This document shows, one piece after another, positions 10,778-22,653 of a stretch of DNA of 64,000 nt (position 1 is the first letter of the stretch; the number at the start of each line of letters is the position of its first letter). The notes below the pieces were generated by a model that saw only the letters and a list, made by a program, of their open reading frames with translations, made no database searches and was not told the origin of the DNA. This DNA is from Seminavis robusta (lineage: Eukaryota; Bacillariophyta; Bacillariophyceae; Naviculales; Naviculaceae): the NCBI GenBank assembly GCA_903772945.1, contig CAICTM010000396.1, forward strand, positions 1-64,000, given 5' to 3'. The position numbers were made by a program, and so were the translations under genes.

Positions 10778-10983
10778 TCTTCTCTTTCGAAGGTTGTCTC
10801 TCTCTCAGCTCACAATTCTTCATTCAGCCGACACTGAAAGCAAGAACCTAGATTAGATTAACCCACCTCTCCCTCCCTGGTTGCACGACTCAAGGCTGTC
10901 CCGTGGAACATCACATTCCCGGGACTCCCTTTCGCCGTGTGGGATCCATCCGGGACTCCCCAGTCCCGGATGGTACCCCGGGG
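10778..10983. other. Unique junction between the duplicated copies, with palindrome
   Basis: 206 bp not shared with either copy. It starts with a CT-rich tract directly after homology to the UBR exon stops. It contains a perfect 12-bp inverted repeat with a 4-nt loop, ccatccgggact at 10946-10957 and its complement at 10962-10973, followed by a ggtaccccgggg run just before copy 2 starts. No gene is seen. Confidence 0.7.
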
Positions 10984-11418
10984 ACTGGAGACGGTCGGCT
11001 CAGTAAATGGCCGAGTCTCTCCACTCACCTAATCCTCTACTAGTCGTGCCTAGCTGCTCTGGGCGAGCGCAGCTTGTCTGCGCTCGCAAAATAATTGGAG
11101 CATGGTTCCAGGTACCTTTGACATGCATGTGACACAAATATTATTATTGCTGCTTGCCACCGGTACCGTAATGTAAAACTAGCTACTGTACCATCGTACC
11201 GTTCGGAAGTACCGGTACCGTACACCGTACATGCAGCAGTCGACTTTGCATTTTTATTTTAGTTTTGGATTGGTTCCCCTTTTGCCCCTGATTATTATTA
11301 TTCAGCGCGCTCAGTTTCGTTGTCATCACATCGTTCCCTCATTCATTGAGACCAAGGACCTACTAGTACTAGCTAGTATTAATCAAAAGCTCTTCCAAAT
11401 TGCATTGCAAAAACGAAT

Positions 11419-11799
11419 ATGTCGGCAGCTAATGGGAAAAGTGGCCTCAACAATCGATTCCAATCTTATCAGCATGGGACGTATCAACCTCCTCAAACTT
11501 ACGCTGAGCAGCAGACGGATGTTTTAGTAGACACTGCGAAGACACAGTATCAGGCAGAAGGCACTGCCAATGCTGTCCTCACGCAGATGACTCAACAGCG
11601 TCAACAGCTTACTGAAGCACATGATGATGTTTGGCACATGCGCGAGGCCACCGACAGTGCCAAGCGAGAGCTTCAGGAACTGAACAACAAGTACCGAGCC
11701 AAGAAGTTGCGATTGTATATCATGATTGGGTCGCTCGGACTTGCAGATTTGATGTTGTTCCTTCGGATTGTCCAATGCCGTGGAGGATTCTTCTGCTGA
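11419..11799 (+). CDS. Short Qb-SNARE-like tail-anchored protein (copy 2)
   Basis: 126 aa, single exon, identical in protein sequence to the copy at 4388-4768; nucleotide differences in the coding region are silent (for example near 11749). It has the same organisation: polar N-terminus, 60-residue heptad helix with a Gln-Arg pair at the likely zero layer, and a C-terminal membrane anchor. The upstream region lacks the insertion present before copy 1, so the two genes may have different promoters despite identical products. It converges on the intact UBR gene. Confidence 0.6.
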   Translation: MSAANGKSGLNNRFQSYQHGTYQPPQTYAEQQTDVLVDTAKTQYQAEGTANAVLTQMTQQRQQLTEAHDDVWHMREATDSAKRELQELNNKYRAKKLRLYIMIGSLGLADLMLFLRIVQCRGGFFC

Positions 11800-12184
11800 A
11801 TTTGGCGTCTCAAATCTCGCTGGGTTACAGCATGACCAATACAACTCCAAGGAGTAGGAAAGATGCTTTGCTGTACATTTTGATGCTTTCTACGACAGCT
11901 CGACTCGATCCAATGATTCTTGTCCAGGGTCCAGGGTGCAACCACAATCAAATTCGACTACAGCATCCAATGATCTTGGAAGAACACATCTACCGGTCCA
12001 TGTACAACTCCAGTAGAAGAAACGTAGGTATAGAAAATCTTGTCAATGACCTTTTCAATTTGTGAAGCAAATTTCCTAGCTAGCTCTTGCTTGCAGGATC
12101 ATCCACAAGGAACATAAGAATGCGTAGTTTGTGCCTGTCCACCTTTGCAGCAAGCATTGATTGCAGCTTCTATTTATCCTTATT
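11800..12184. other. 3' intergenic region between SNARE and UBR copy 2
   Basis: Convergent untranslated 3' regions of the two genes. No RNA gene or coding region was recognised. Confidence 0.5.
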
Positions 12185-15100
12185 TTAGTACCAGTTATCG
12201 CGAATGACTCTATCTGAAGTTGAGCGGATCTGAGCCACCTCACGAGGAATTCCCTGCTGCCTCCACAAGACCTCCAATGCTCGGTATCGAGCCTGGTTCA
12301 AAAACAAAGGGCGTCCTCTTCTCAACCCCGGATCTTCCTCCCCGTGCTCGTCAACATACAGACTCGCAGAGTAGGCTGACTTGTTGTTATGCATTAGCAG
12401 CACTGTACATTTTTGAACAAGGAAGAATATTCCAATTCCTGATCCAGTCTTTCTGGCATGAAGTGTACAAGCACCAGGTGGGCGTGCCTGGCCATACGAT
12501 GGACAGCAAAACCGAAAAACTCAAGGTCAGCAAAAACATGGCATCAAATCACCACCCAACACAATATCTTGCAGATGGCTTACCGCTCTGGTCGAGAAGG
12601 AACGACGAGTGGATCCAGACCTCAAGACGGTTCCTGAAACCAGGCAAATCGCTGTTTCAGAGGTGCTCACATCATCAGATTCATCGACCAAGTTGGTCTC
12701 GTCCCTCCCTTTGACTTTGTTGACGATACTATAAAGCTCGACGAAGGAACTTGGTAGTCGCACCAGGCTGAAAGTTGGAATTTCTGGAAGCAAAGACAAC
12801 AGGGTAGGGTGTGAGGACAAGATGTCCGGCAAGACACTTTCAAAGCACTTCGACTCTCTTACCTCTTGAATGCAGTAGTCCAAGGTGGCTAAGGTCTGAC
12901 ATAACCGAGTTCGCCGATTGAGACTCAAAAAATGTGCCTTGTCTGATGGCTCCAATACCCACAAGGCCCAATACGCTAGGTTGGTAGGAAATGATTGGAG
13001 ACCTAGAAACGTAGGCAAACTCTCGGTCCGACTGGCCCCCTTCATCTTTGAGATCGGAGTGGCTGCCTTCTTCGGATGAATCCTCCGATCGAAATTGAGA
13101 CCCCGACTGCCCTTGCCTTGCAGCCGGCGCATCATGCCCAGCCACCGAGTCAGGTAGGTCCACGACAGGGATCTCATTGTCCAACTCCATTCCTTCCACA
13201 ATTTCGTCGTCATCCGATTCGTTCATATCTTCGATTGAGCCATTGTGATCTACCGAGCTGCTCTTGACACCAACACTGTTAGTAGTGACAGCATCGTTAA
13301 GCTTGGATTCCATGACAGTTCCATCCACAGCTCGCATGTTCACATCCTTGTTGTCGGCAGTCGTAAGGCGATTCGACACCGTAATCGTAGGGTCTCGTGG
13401 AGAGACGCCAGCGATATTAGCAATCAATGGAACAACATTTCTTCCGCTCGACCCATGGTGAGCTTCCCAGATTGAAACCGCAATTAACCACTTGGTGATC
13501 TTGGTCCACCAGGGATTGGATTCCTGCAATATGGATGACGGAAGAGGCCCACCAATGGCTTTGTACACAAGGAATCCATCATCAGATGACATAATATCGG
13601 AACTGTACACGACAGTATCCAACCGTTGGTCAAATTCATCCTCTTTTGCTGGTTCTATCTGGCACAGGCGTTGCCTTTCTCTGATAACTCCGGTGCAAGC
13701 TCGCAAGAGTAATATGATGGATCTTGACAAGGGAAGTAGCGCTTCACCAACCGACGAAAACATCGGCAACGCCTCAACTGATGCGAGGTCGTCAAGGAAA
13801 GTAGAGCCCTGCAAAGCTACTTCCGTCACTTTATTTCTGCAGCGGGTTGCCAGCTGCAGCAAGGCAGAACCCTCCCTTTGGATATCCTGCTGTGGCCACT
13901 CCATGCCGTCACCATCTATATCCATTTCAGAGCCTGGAACAATCCCCCCGGGCGTGATGATTGCCTGGATCATTCTTGAGACAAGTAGTGATTGCGCAAG
14001 GTACAATAGCTCTTTGCTTGTTGGGAGTGCAGCAACGTCGTTCACAAGAACCGCAGAAAACATGGCCCCAGAAAACGTGCTCAAATCCCACGCCAGGAGA
14101 GGCGTGTAAAGAAAAGCACTGGCGACAGCAGGGCGAAATGGTGTTCGTGGATCGGATCCACAACCCTGTGGATCAAGCGTTCCCCAGCCTGGGTTAACAT
14201 CGGCCGGTTCGTACTTTTTCTTGATGCTGTCAAACACTTTGGCTACTGCAAGTGGTGCAGGGGGGTCGGTTCTCTTCCTCCGTTGAGTGCCGAGACCCTT
14301 TACAGTCCACATTGCAGCAGCGGAAGCCCTCGCCTCGGAACGCTTTGAAATTTGCCCGTCTCTTGCAACGTGGCAAGGGATTGAAGCCATGAGACCCGTG
14401 AGCTTACTCCAAAGCATCAGCGTGTCCTTGTCAATGTTCTGATCAGAAGACAGAGTGTGGAACCAATTGTTTCCATCGAAGATGTCGGCAAGCAGAACCC
14501 CAACAATCGAAGGGGTCTTGGAATCTAACTTCTCAAAGCCGAGCTCGCTGGAAACTTCGTCGACGAGCACTTCATACAACCCAGAAACTCCTGCAACCGT
14601 TCGCTTAAGTTCCAGCAGCATGGGATGTTTGTCTTTCTCTTCTGCCTTGAAATCCGACCATGGGTCCGAAGTGTTCACCATTGTACCGAACGGAAGCACT
14701 TCTTCAGTTCCTCTTGTAGATGCCTCAAGTGCCGCGGCGCTATGACCAAGGGCCGCCCATGCAATATGTTGCTGACGCAGTAGTCTCAGTATGCTCTTCC
14801 CATGTGGAGCTTCCTTTGGTGCTGCGTCGCCGTCCTTGTTGTCATCGTCGGGGTCGTCTTCTTCCTCATAGTCCCAGCGCAGTATAGCCGGGTGCAGCTG
14901 GTTTTGACTCCTCCAACCTAGTTGGCGTTCCCACGGCACATCCATAGCTTGGAACAGATGTGCTCCGAAATCTTTCAGGGCTTCCTTTCCGATGACTTTC
15001 AACCTTTTTGCAGTGCAGTTTGCTCCCATGGCAATCTTGTCATGGAAAGACGAAAACGGTTCTCCACTCCTGAGAGTGCCCGTCTTGCCATCTGAAGCAG

Positions 15101-18100
15101 GAGCAGGATCTGCGTCCTGCATGGTCACTTCACCTGATTTATCGGAAGGAGCTACGTCCACGAAGTTGTCACGTGGAATTAAAATATTCGACAGTTGCTT
15201 GCAAAGCGGACAAAGGAATTCCCCGTCGTCGATATTCGCCGCGAAGCGGCCGTCGTAAGGCTGCTCTCCAGCCGCACGCTGATGTAGAGACAAAGTATGT
15301 GCTTCAACACACTTCAGATGCGCCGCATGCCCGCACTGTCGTATGATTGGCCGAGTACCTCCCCAACGGGAGTTCGTGTAGCAAACAGAAGCCAGAGGGC
15401 TCAAAATGATGTATCCTTGCGAAGACTGCACGCTTGCCCAGCCTTCTGTCAATAGGTCATTCTCCTGTGGCTTGATTGACACATGTTTCACAAGCACTCG
15501 ACGCGAGAGGATATCGTATTTGTCGAGCATGGCAATCTTGAGCACCGTGACAATACTCCCTCGAGGGAGACAAGACAGCGGCCTTGAATCCATTGCTTCC
15601 GATTCGCGAAGCTATATCATACAGGCACACAAAGCGTGAGAACTAACACTCGACCACGGCCTTCAGTTCCATCAAGACACAACACTCACTTGGCATCCCA
15701 TGTGTCCGACGACGCGGTACTTCTGCAACAAGGAAATGCCATTGAAAGCATTCTGTCCTCTAGAGGCGGACTCTCTCATTGCCCGCATTTGCGCCACTCT
15801 TGACCGTTGCACGTGGCCCAAATAACCGAGTGGGCCATTGTTTTCTCCATAGGTGTCATCGCATCGGCAAATAATGCACAGGTCCGCCTCTTCGTCATCG
15901 GCATCGTCCAGGGCATTCCCCCCTCCAGCTGCAGGGGCAATTGTTGCCGCAAATGCAGCTTGTTTCTTCTTCATCATCGCGAGCACACGTGCTTGAGCAG
16001 CCTTCCTTGCTTCCTTACCCTTGTCATTGGTTTTGCCCTCATTCGTCGAGCCGGGTTCTCGAGGGGCCGGCCAGAGCTCTGGAAGACCCGACAGCATCCC
16101 ACGGATGGTAGATCGGATTTTTTCGTCTATTGTCCATACTGTCTCATTTTCGTTAGCAGACTGTGACGACCGATTCACTGGAACACCCGTGGTGGCACTC
16201 TTGACAGCGGCACCGACACTGTGAGCCCCGTCGACCAGAGCATTGACAAATCGCAGAAGCCACTTCAAGCCACTTGACGCAAGAGCACGTGCACCGCCAT
16301 GGTCGCTGTCACCTTGCCCGTAATCCTTGCCACCACCTGAATCAAGAATGGCGCCATGATCTGAACGATGTTCGTACAAAGCAATCAAGAGACCGAGAAT
16401 GGCTCCGCGATTGGCACCACTGCCACTTGAAGTCAAAGGCCCATGGGGGTGAGGACGGAAAGCCCAAATACCTGCCAAGCTGTCAGGCACATGCACAAGG
16501 CGACCAAGATATGAGTTTATGGACAGCCCGGCAGAAAACAGCTTTGCTTCGTCATCCAAATCAGATATTGAATGATGAAGCGAGGCGCATTCTTCCAGTG
16601 TGTGTACTTGAAGCGTCAAGAGCTGCAAGACCTCTAAGAACGAGACTGATGAAGCCGCCACAACGTCGGGAGAGAAAGGAGGTGGCCTGTCCCCCTCGCT
16701 CAAGGATCGTTTGAAGGAAGACGAAGTAGAGGCCAAAGGAGTGCTCAGGGATCTACGACCTCCAAACGCAATTGCCGGAACATCACCATGTCTCGGCACA
16801 GTGCTGGACTCAGCACCTGCCGGTTGCTCTGGGCTGGTTTCGGCGTCCTCCAGACAAGCGTCGGTTTCAGGCTCTGATGGAGGCAGCCAAGAACCGCCAG
16901 TCAATGCAAAAAGAAGGGCACGACGCAGAGCAGCGTCCATTCCTTGCAAATGAAGTAACAGCCTGCACGGAAGGAAGCGAGGGTGTGCTTTGGGCGGAGC
17001 GCACACGAGGGGTAAACAGAAGGCGTCTCCAGCTTCGTCTTCTCCAGATTTTGTTTTACGAAGTCTTGCAACGACATCCATTGCGTGTTGATGTTCTTGG
17101 CGACGCAAGTGGAAGAAAGTCGGGTCGTATTCGTCACAAAACTTTGCCTTCAGTTCGAACGCTGGCGGACCAGATGAAACTCGAGATGACCCTTGGCTTT
17201 TCTGCTTTCCGATCTCTTGCAGTACATCCGAAAACGCCTCTCGAAACAAACTCCCGCCTCCGCTTGAGAGAGCAGTGCCATCACTCTCGTCTCTCCGACT
17301 CACAGCACACGACGCAGCCGCCATGGCTTCACTGTGAGATCGCGCTTCTGCAACCAGCGCGTGAATGAGCTCTCTTCTAATACTCAGTCGCAACCAAGTG
17401 TCGTCCTTCTCGGAGGAAGGTGGTGGTGGGGGCAATTCAGTAACCAGCATGCAGAGAGTCAAGAAGAAGGACTCTGACAACACAACTGCATGATCGGGGT
17501 CCTGCATTCTTGGTGGGTTGACCCACTGACTATTGCTGCCAGAGCCATAGCTGCCACTGGAAGGACTATTTGAACCAATCTGCGTTCTTCGTTCTGGATC
17601 GCACAGATACCCATCCATGCTGAAACGACTTTTCAACAGTTCAAACACCTTTCGGGCCCCCAATCCAACACTCAGTCCAGCAGCCGACAGCTGAACCAGC
17701 GTCAAGTCCAAATCTCTGAATCGTTGGCAAAGAGGCGTGCTGGAGTAGTTCAAGGCCATTCCTGCGGTTGCACTGCCATTTCTCGCCCAGAGGTGTCTCT
17801 CAATCTGTTGGCTAGCAGCAAGGCATCGAATCGGATGATCAGCCAGGGAATGAATGATCTTGGCGACCGCGATATTCGCAGAAACGGTGCGCGACCGCGC
17901 CCTTCTTTGCTGAGCATCCTGTGGCGAGCAATCAGGGCCCGCAGACCACACAACTCTGCAGTTTGATGATCGAAGTGTAGATCGTATCACAGAAACCAGG
18001 GGATGGTTGAATGGTGCAGCGGATGAATCGGTCCCCGCTGGCACATTTGGTTCGTCCAACACTGGCAGCTTCCACCATTCTGACCCAGGGCTGTTTCGTA

Positions 18101-21100
18101 CCGACTCAGGGACGACGATGCCGCACATGCTTCGTACAGTCTTTGCGAGAGCACGGTGGAGAGGTAAATGGAATGACAGCGAGTCGCCTGCCAACGGAGA
18201 ATGAGGAACTCGTAGCCAGTCTCCGAGAACAGGACATTTCATGGGTGATTGCGTCGATGATATGTTCATCACGTCCATGTGATTGTGCTGTGCGCTTTCT
18301 ATTCTAAGTGCGCTTTCGATCAAATTCAATTGGGCCTCTGTCATTTTTACACCGGTTGCACAAGACAAAGCCACCGCGTTCACATTCGTTGAAACGTTCG
18401 AGGACTCTCCTGCGCCAGATGCGATGGGGGACATTCCTACTTGAGCACCAGATACATGAAGAGTGCTTCTTTGCAGAGCTTCCACTTGCGAAAGATCGAC
18501 CCCGCCATGTGTGCCACCTGGACCGATTGGCAACCCGGTTTCCAGCATTCCTTCTCGGTAAAGCCAGAGCTTTATTTCACGCAGCAACGCTGCAAGCATG
18601 TTGCCCATCGCCTCTCGTGTGCTTCCAAGACGGGATTTGTTTTCCATCCCTTGCAGCAGAATCATGTTCGTTGTCGTGTTCACCAAACTTTCAGCCAGCG
18701 CGTCACGGGTTCCAGCAAAGTTCAAGCTCAGCCCAAATGCCTCTAGCCAACGATTCTGCTCGTACTCCACGTGCCCTCCAGATATTTTTCGCTTTTGCGG
18801 GTCCATTCCCTGAGCCACCCGCAGAAGCCTTGCAAAAACAGCCGCAAACGTCTGCACATTGACACCACGGGATGATTCCGTCGGCCCTTGATACGAAGGG
18901 AAGCGCGACGGCAGAAGCAAGCGCAAAGCTGTTCCGGGAGTTTCAATAACATATTCTAAATCTCGCAAAAGATGTGGCAGCCTCTTGTGGCGGGTAGACC
19001 TAGAGTCCAGAAAGCCGTCGTCAGGTGCTGCAGGTAGAGGAGTCGTGAGAGGGTGCTCCCCAGCAACATACGTGAGCGCCCGAAGAAGTCCCCCGTTTCC
19101 AAGATCAGCTTCCTCTTGGCTGTCATTATCATCGCCAGCTTTCGTGTTGTTCAAAATCATGTTTACTTCTTTGGTCGCACCCAGGATGTTCGTATGAATA
19201 CAACGAACAATAGAATGTGCGAGCGGAGAAGTCGAGACGCCAATGGAGGATTCAGCGTCTTCGTCGCCTTCCTTGTCATCGGACTTCAAGAGCTGCTCTG
19301 CAACTGAGGCGCTTCCGAGTGCTCGAACAAGGCTTCCTGCGGTGAAGATTTGCACAGTGAAACCAATAGGTGAATCCGCTTCGGTCCCAACACCAGCACA
19401 GAAAAGGGTAGTGAGTGGCCGGTACGCAACACCGAGTGCTGCAGCAAATCGACACTTGAACCGAGCATCTGTTAGGAGGGAAAGAAATAATGCGTGGATC
19501 GCACTTCGGAACTGTTTTGTTGGGTAAGGGTCCAATAGCAGCAACAGGAGGCAGGGTGAAGCCGGAGCTCGGAATGACGAGGTCCCGAGCAAATGTCGCC
19601 ACTGCATGGGGTTTGGCAGCGGTGCTCGCTCCACCGAAATTTTGTTGCTGGGTCTCGTGCCAACTCCGCTGACCAAGTGAAGCCCAGGTAGCTTGTGAGG
19701 GTAGACACTCGAGGTAATCCGGTCGGCCTCCTGCTGCTTCCTCAAGTCGGTATCGATTACGTGCACACCCTCGGTCAGGCGATTCTGAACGTTTGGATTA
19801 TATTGCCCGTGATGCAGAAAGTGGAGCAGAGGGTGCTTTGAAGCCACTGGAATTGGGTCTGTGTAAGTTGATGGGAGCGTGCCCCAGAGAGCGTGAGGCG
19901 ATTTTCTGTATCGCGACGGCTGCAAGCGATATGGAACTTTGGCGTAGAAATTGGCGTTTGTTCCTGCAAAGAAAAAAGGGAAGAATCAGAAACTGAACAA
20001 GGATAGAAGCTCGGTGCAAGCCCAAGAAAACTAACCTGTCTGCTGCACAAAAGCACCCGGATTTACGGTCGTACAATACGCGTGTAGCGTCTCTGCCTGT
20101 TCTCGTGTAACGTAACTGGATGGCAAGTGCGGCGGGAACGCCTGAAAGCGTCGTTGACATGCTTGTGCTTCGTCGACAACGTCAAGAGCGGCCCAAGCAG
20201 GAATCATCCTCGCTTCGTGCCAAACAGATATGGAGGCCAAATCATGCCGGGGGTTTACTTGTACCAGAGCATGTACAACCAGACTTGCGGCAGCAGGGTG
20301 CGCTGAGCTTATATCCGCCAACCATGACGACAAGGCCTTTGCACGCTGTTCCTGGTCAACCTGTGACGATCCAACCACAGCACAGTGCAGCCCATGGGAC
20401 TTGAGTCTCCGAAATCCTTGCATTGCAGCCGATATCGTTGTGTAACTTTTGACCGTCACTTGTCCATCCGCGTCAACGTGATGTGTCATGTCCGTAGCGG
20501 TGTCTCTCATGGGAACAAGCGGTGGGACATCCTGTTCCTCGTCCCTCTGAACATTGCGACGCGACTGTCGGGGTTCATGTAACGCATCAATGACTTCTTC
20601 GAATGTGTGAACGTCGTCGTTGTGCAATCGCAGGTGTAATCTGTAGCCATCTGGCAATGTTTCCGGCATGATCCCGTTCAGGAATGAACTAGGAGTTGCA
20701 ACGGGATTCTGCAAGCAATAATCTTCATTGTGACAAGCACGATTTTTTATCCGTGATGCCTCGTCCGACCACCGGGTTTTCCACTGGATTGGGTCAGCAC
20801 CAATCCCAGCACCGTCAGCAGCTTCCAGCAAGCACTTGACAGCTGCTCCAATAACCACTCCCAGGGCAGCAGCCAATTTTGGTGGGAGAGCTGTGGTTCC
20901 CGATCGAAGGCTTTCCTCAGATTCCTCCAACGACTTTTTGGCCATTCTCACGGCTTCCTCCGGGTCATCCACCCTCGATTCTACTTTGGATGTCGCTGGA
21001 GGCCTATGAGCATCACAGCATCCATCAGCTTTCCAGGCCTCCGGATCGCCACAATCACAGCACCCACCCGGGGTTGTTCTATGGAAGTAGACTTCATGTC

Positions 21101-21878
21101 CTTCGTGATTTGAGTTTCGAAAGCAGTTGTCACATACAACGCAAGTGGAATCTGCCTGGCAAGTACGGCAGTTCCAGGCAATATCCCCCCTCTTAAAAAC
21201 ATAACCACATGGTCGAGCACGAGACATCGGAGAGGATGCCAAGTGAGCTAGCTTTCCGTTCTCTTGCTGTTCAAGAATTTTGCGAAGAACTGAGGAAGTT
21301 GTATCAGTGATAGTTTTCATGGCAGCAGGTTTGGCACTGCCTGCATCCTCCAATGTCCTGGGGGAAATCTCAGGAGTGGTCTCCAAGTACTGCAAGACCA
21401 TTGCATCTGCCCAAGCCTTCACACTAGAATGGGGTACACCAGTCAATCGTCCAAAGGACGCCTCAGCCAGAGCAGCCAGAGAAGGGAGAAAAAAAGGAGT
21501 ACCTGATCCCATTTGTCCAGAAGAAAGAAGGGAGTATTGCCGCAGTCTGTCATCGGCCAATTTTGCCTTGTAGACTAGGCTATCAACGGAGACAGTCGAA
21601 GAGTCAACCTGGGGACTCGACTGAGCCGAGGGTCGATTTTGCGAATTGCGACGCGAGTTGCGCGAAGTTAAAGCCGCCTGAGTCGGACTTCTCCTGTCAG
21701 CTGCCAGGGCTCCAATGGAGGGCGAAGTACAATCAGAAAGTTGGTAGTAGAAATTTTCGCCAAAAAAGGAACCCGAATAAGTCAATCCTCCAGGGCAAAA
21801 GTTCAAATAAGCAGGCATTGGGTAGCTGCTCTGGCCCCGCTGAGACGTAGGCGTTGATGCTGATGTTGTTGAGCTCAT
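12185..21878 (-). CDS. UBR1: UBR1-family N-recognin E3 ubiquitin ligase, 3122 aa
   Basis: Five exons: 21878-20036, 19963-15690, 15611-12863, 12783-12584 and 12487-12185; the spliced length of 9369 nt closes in frame. The UBR box lies at residues ~220-290 (Cys/His-rich zinc fold opening RPCGYVF). A ClpS-like domain lies near 412-500 (LHNDDVHTFEEVIDAL). A split RING-type zinc domain spans ~1974-2180 (LCIICRC, later CGHAAHLKC and CPLCK), and a UAIN-like C-terminus covers ~2960-3122 (EEDPGLRRGRPLFLN). By family knowledge it binds proteins with destabilising type 1 (UBR box) and type 2 (ClpS) N-termini and ubiquitinates them for proteasomal degradation in the N-degron pathway. The UAIN zinc site looks degenerate: CLVSG stands where relatives have a CxxC pair, and the cysteines that follow are missing. 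Its 3' part was duplicated upstream as a broken copy. Confidence 0.93.
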
Positions 21879-22653
21879 TGTATCGTGTGTTTTTCTTCAA
21901 ACGAACAACCAATTGACTCAGCCATTCAAGGCTCCCCGAAAAAGCGGTAACGTCGTCAACGCTGATGCAGTGCACCACCTTTACCTTGCCAACAGTGGTA
22001 CAGTAGGTGAGGTGAGGTGAGAATGATGGGGCCGAAACAAACAGATCCACAGCGAACAAACAACGAGATCAGTTGTCTTGCACTGCTGCCACAAAAATAG
22101 TGAAGAGACTCAGTCGTCAGATCAAAACAATAATAATATTGCAGAGTGGGATCTAACCGTTGGGTGGGGGCAAGGTGCGCTTCCCTGCCAGTATTCCTCA
22201 GTCAGTCTCAACACTCAGTTGTTAGTGATGGTACCGGCCGGGGTATCGGTATCTCAAAATGCACGTAGTGTTGCTGGTAGGTTAGAGGGGTGCATCTAAT
22301 ACGCAGGAGGGTACAGAATACTGCTGCTAGCTAGGAGATGGTGGATGCTACGTATTCAGGGGACACCTAGCTAGCTAGATCGATGAATGATGAATAGTTG
22401 CTGCCTTGCAGCGTTCCGAGGGCAAGAACTGAATCGAATCGAATCAACCTTTGCTGCTCTTGGTAATAATTCGGAGTTCAACCTGTTCTGCTCTTGGTAT
22501 CTTCAGTTACACAACATCACAGCTATAAATGAAATAAATAACATTAGTCACGAGAGAACGCGCTACCTCTACCATCGTGCCGGTACCTGTAGAGACAACA
22601 TTATCATAGAGTATTCTTATTAATTCACAATTAACCTTGGGGAAAGACGCAAA
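21879..22653. other. Intergenic region upstream of UBR
   Basis: 775 bp between the start of UBR and the end of the sorting nexin gene. It should hold the UBR promoter. GGTACC/CCGGTACC palindromes occur near 22230 and 22578, and CTAGCTAG runs near 22330-22380. No gene or RNA was recognised. Confidence 0.5.

Larger units (their letters stand above)
10984..17801. repeat. Tandem segmental duplication, copy 2
   Basis: Direct repeat of 3678-10777, shorter because it lacks the 280-bp insertion. It contains the second SNARE-like gene (11419-11799) and runs into exon 2 of the intact UBR gene, where homology stops at 17801. Because the UBR gene continues normally beyond 17801, this copy is probably the ancestral locus and copy 1 the derived one. 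Confidence 0.93.
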
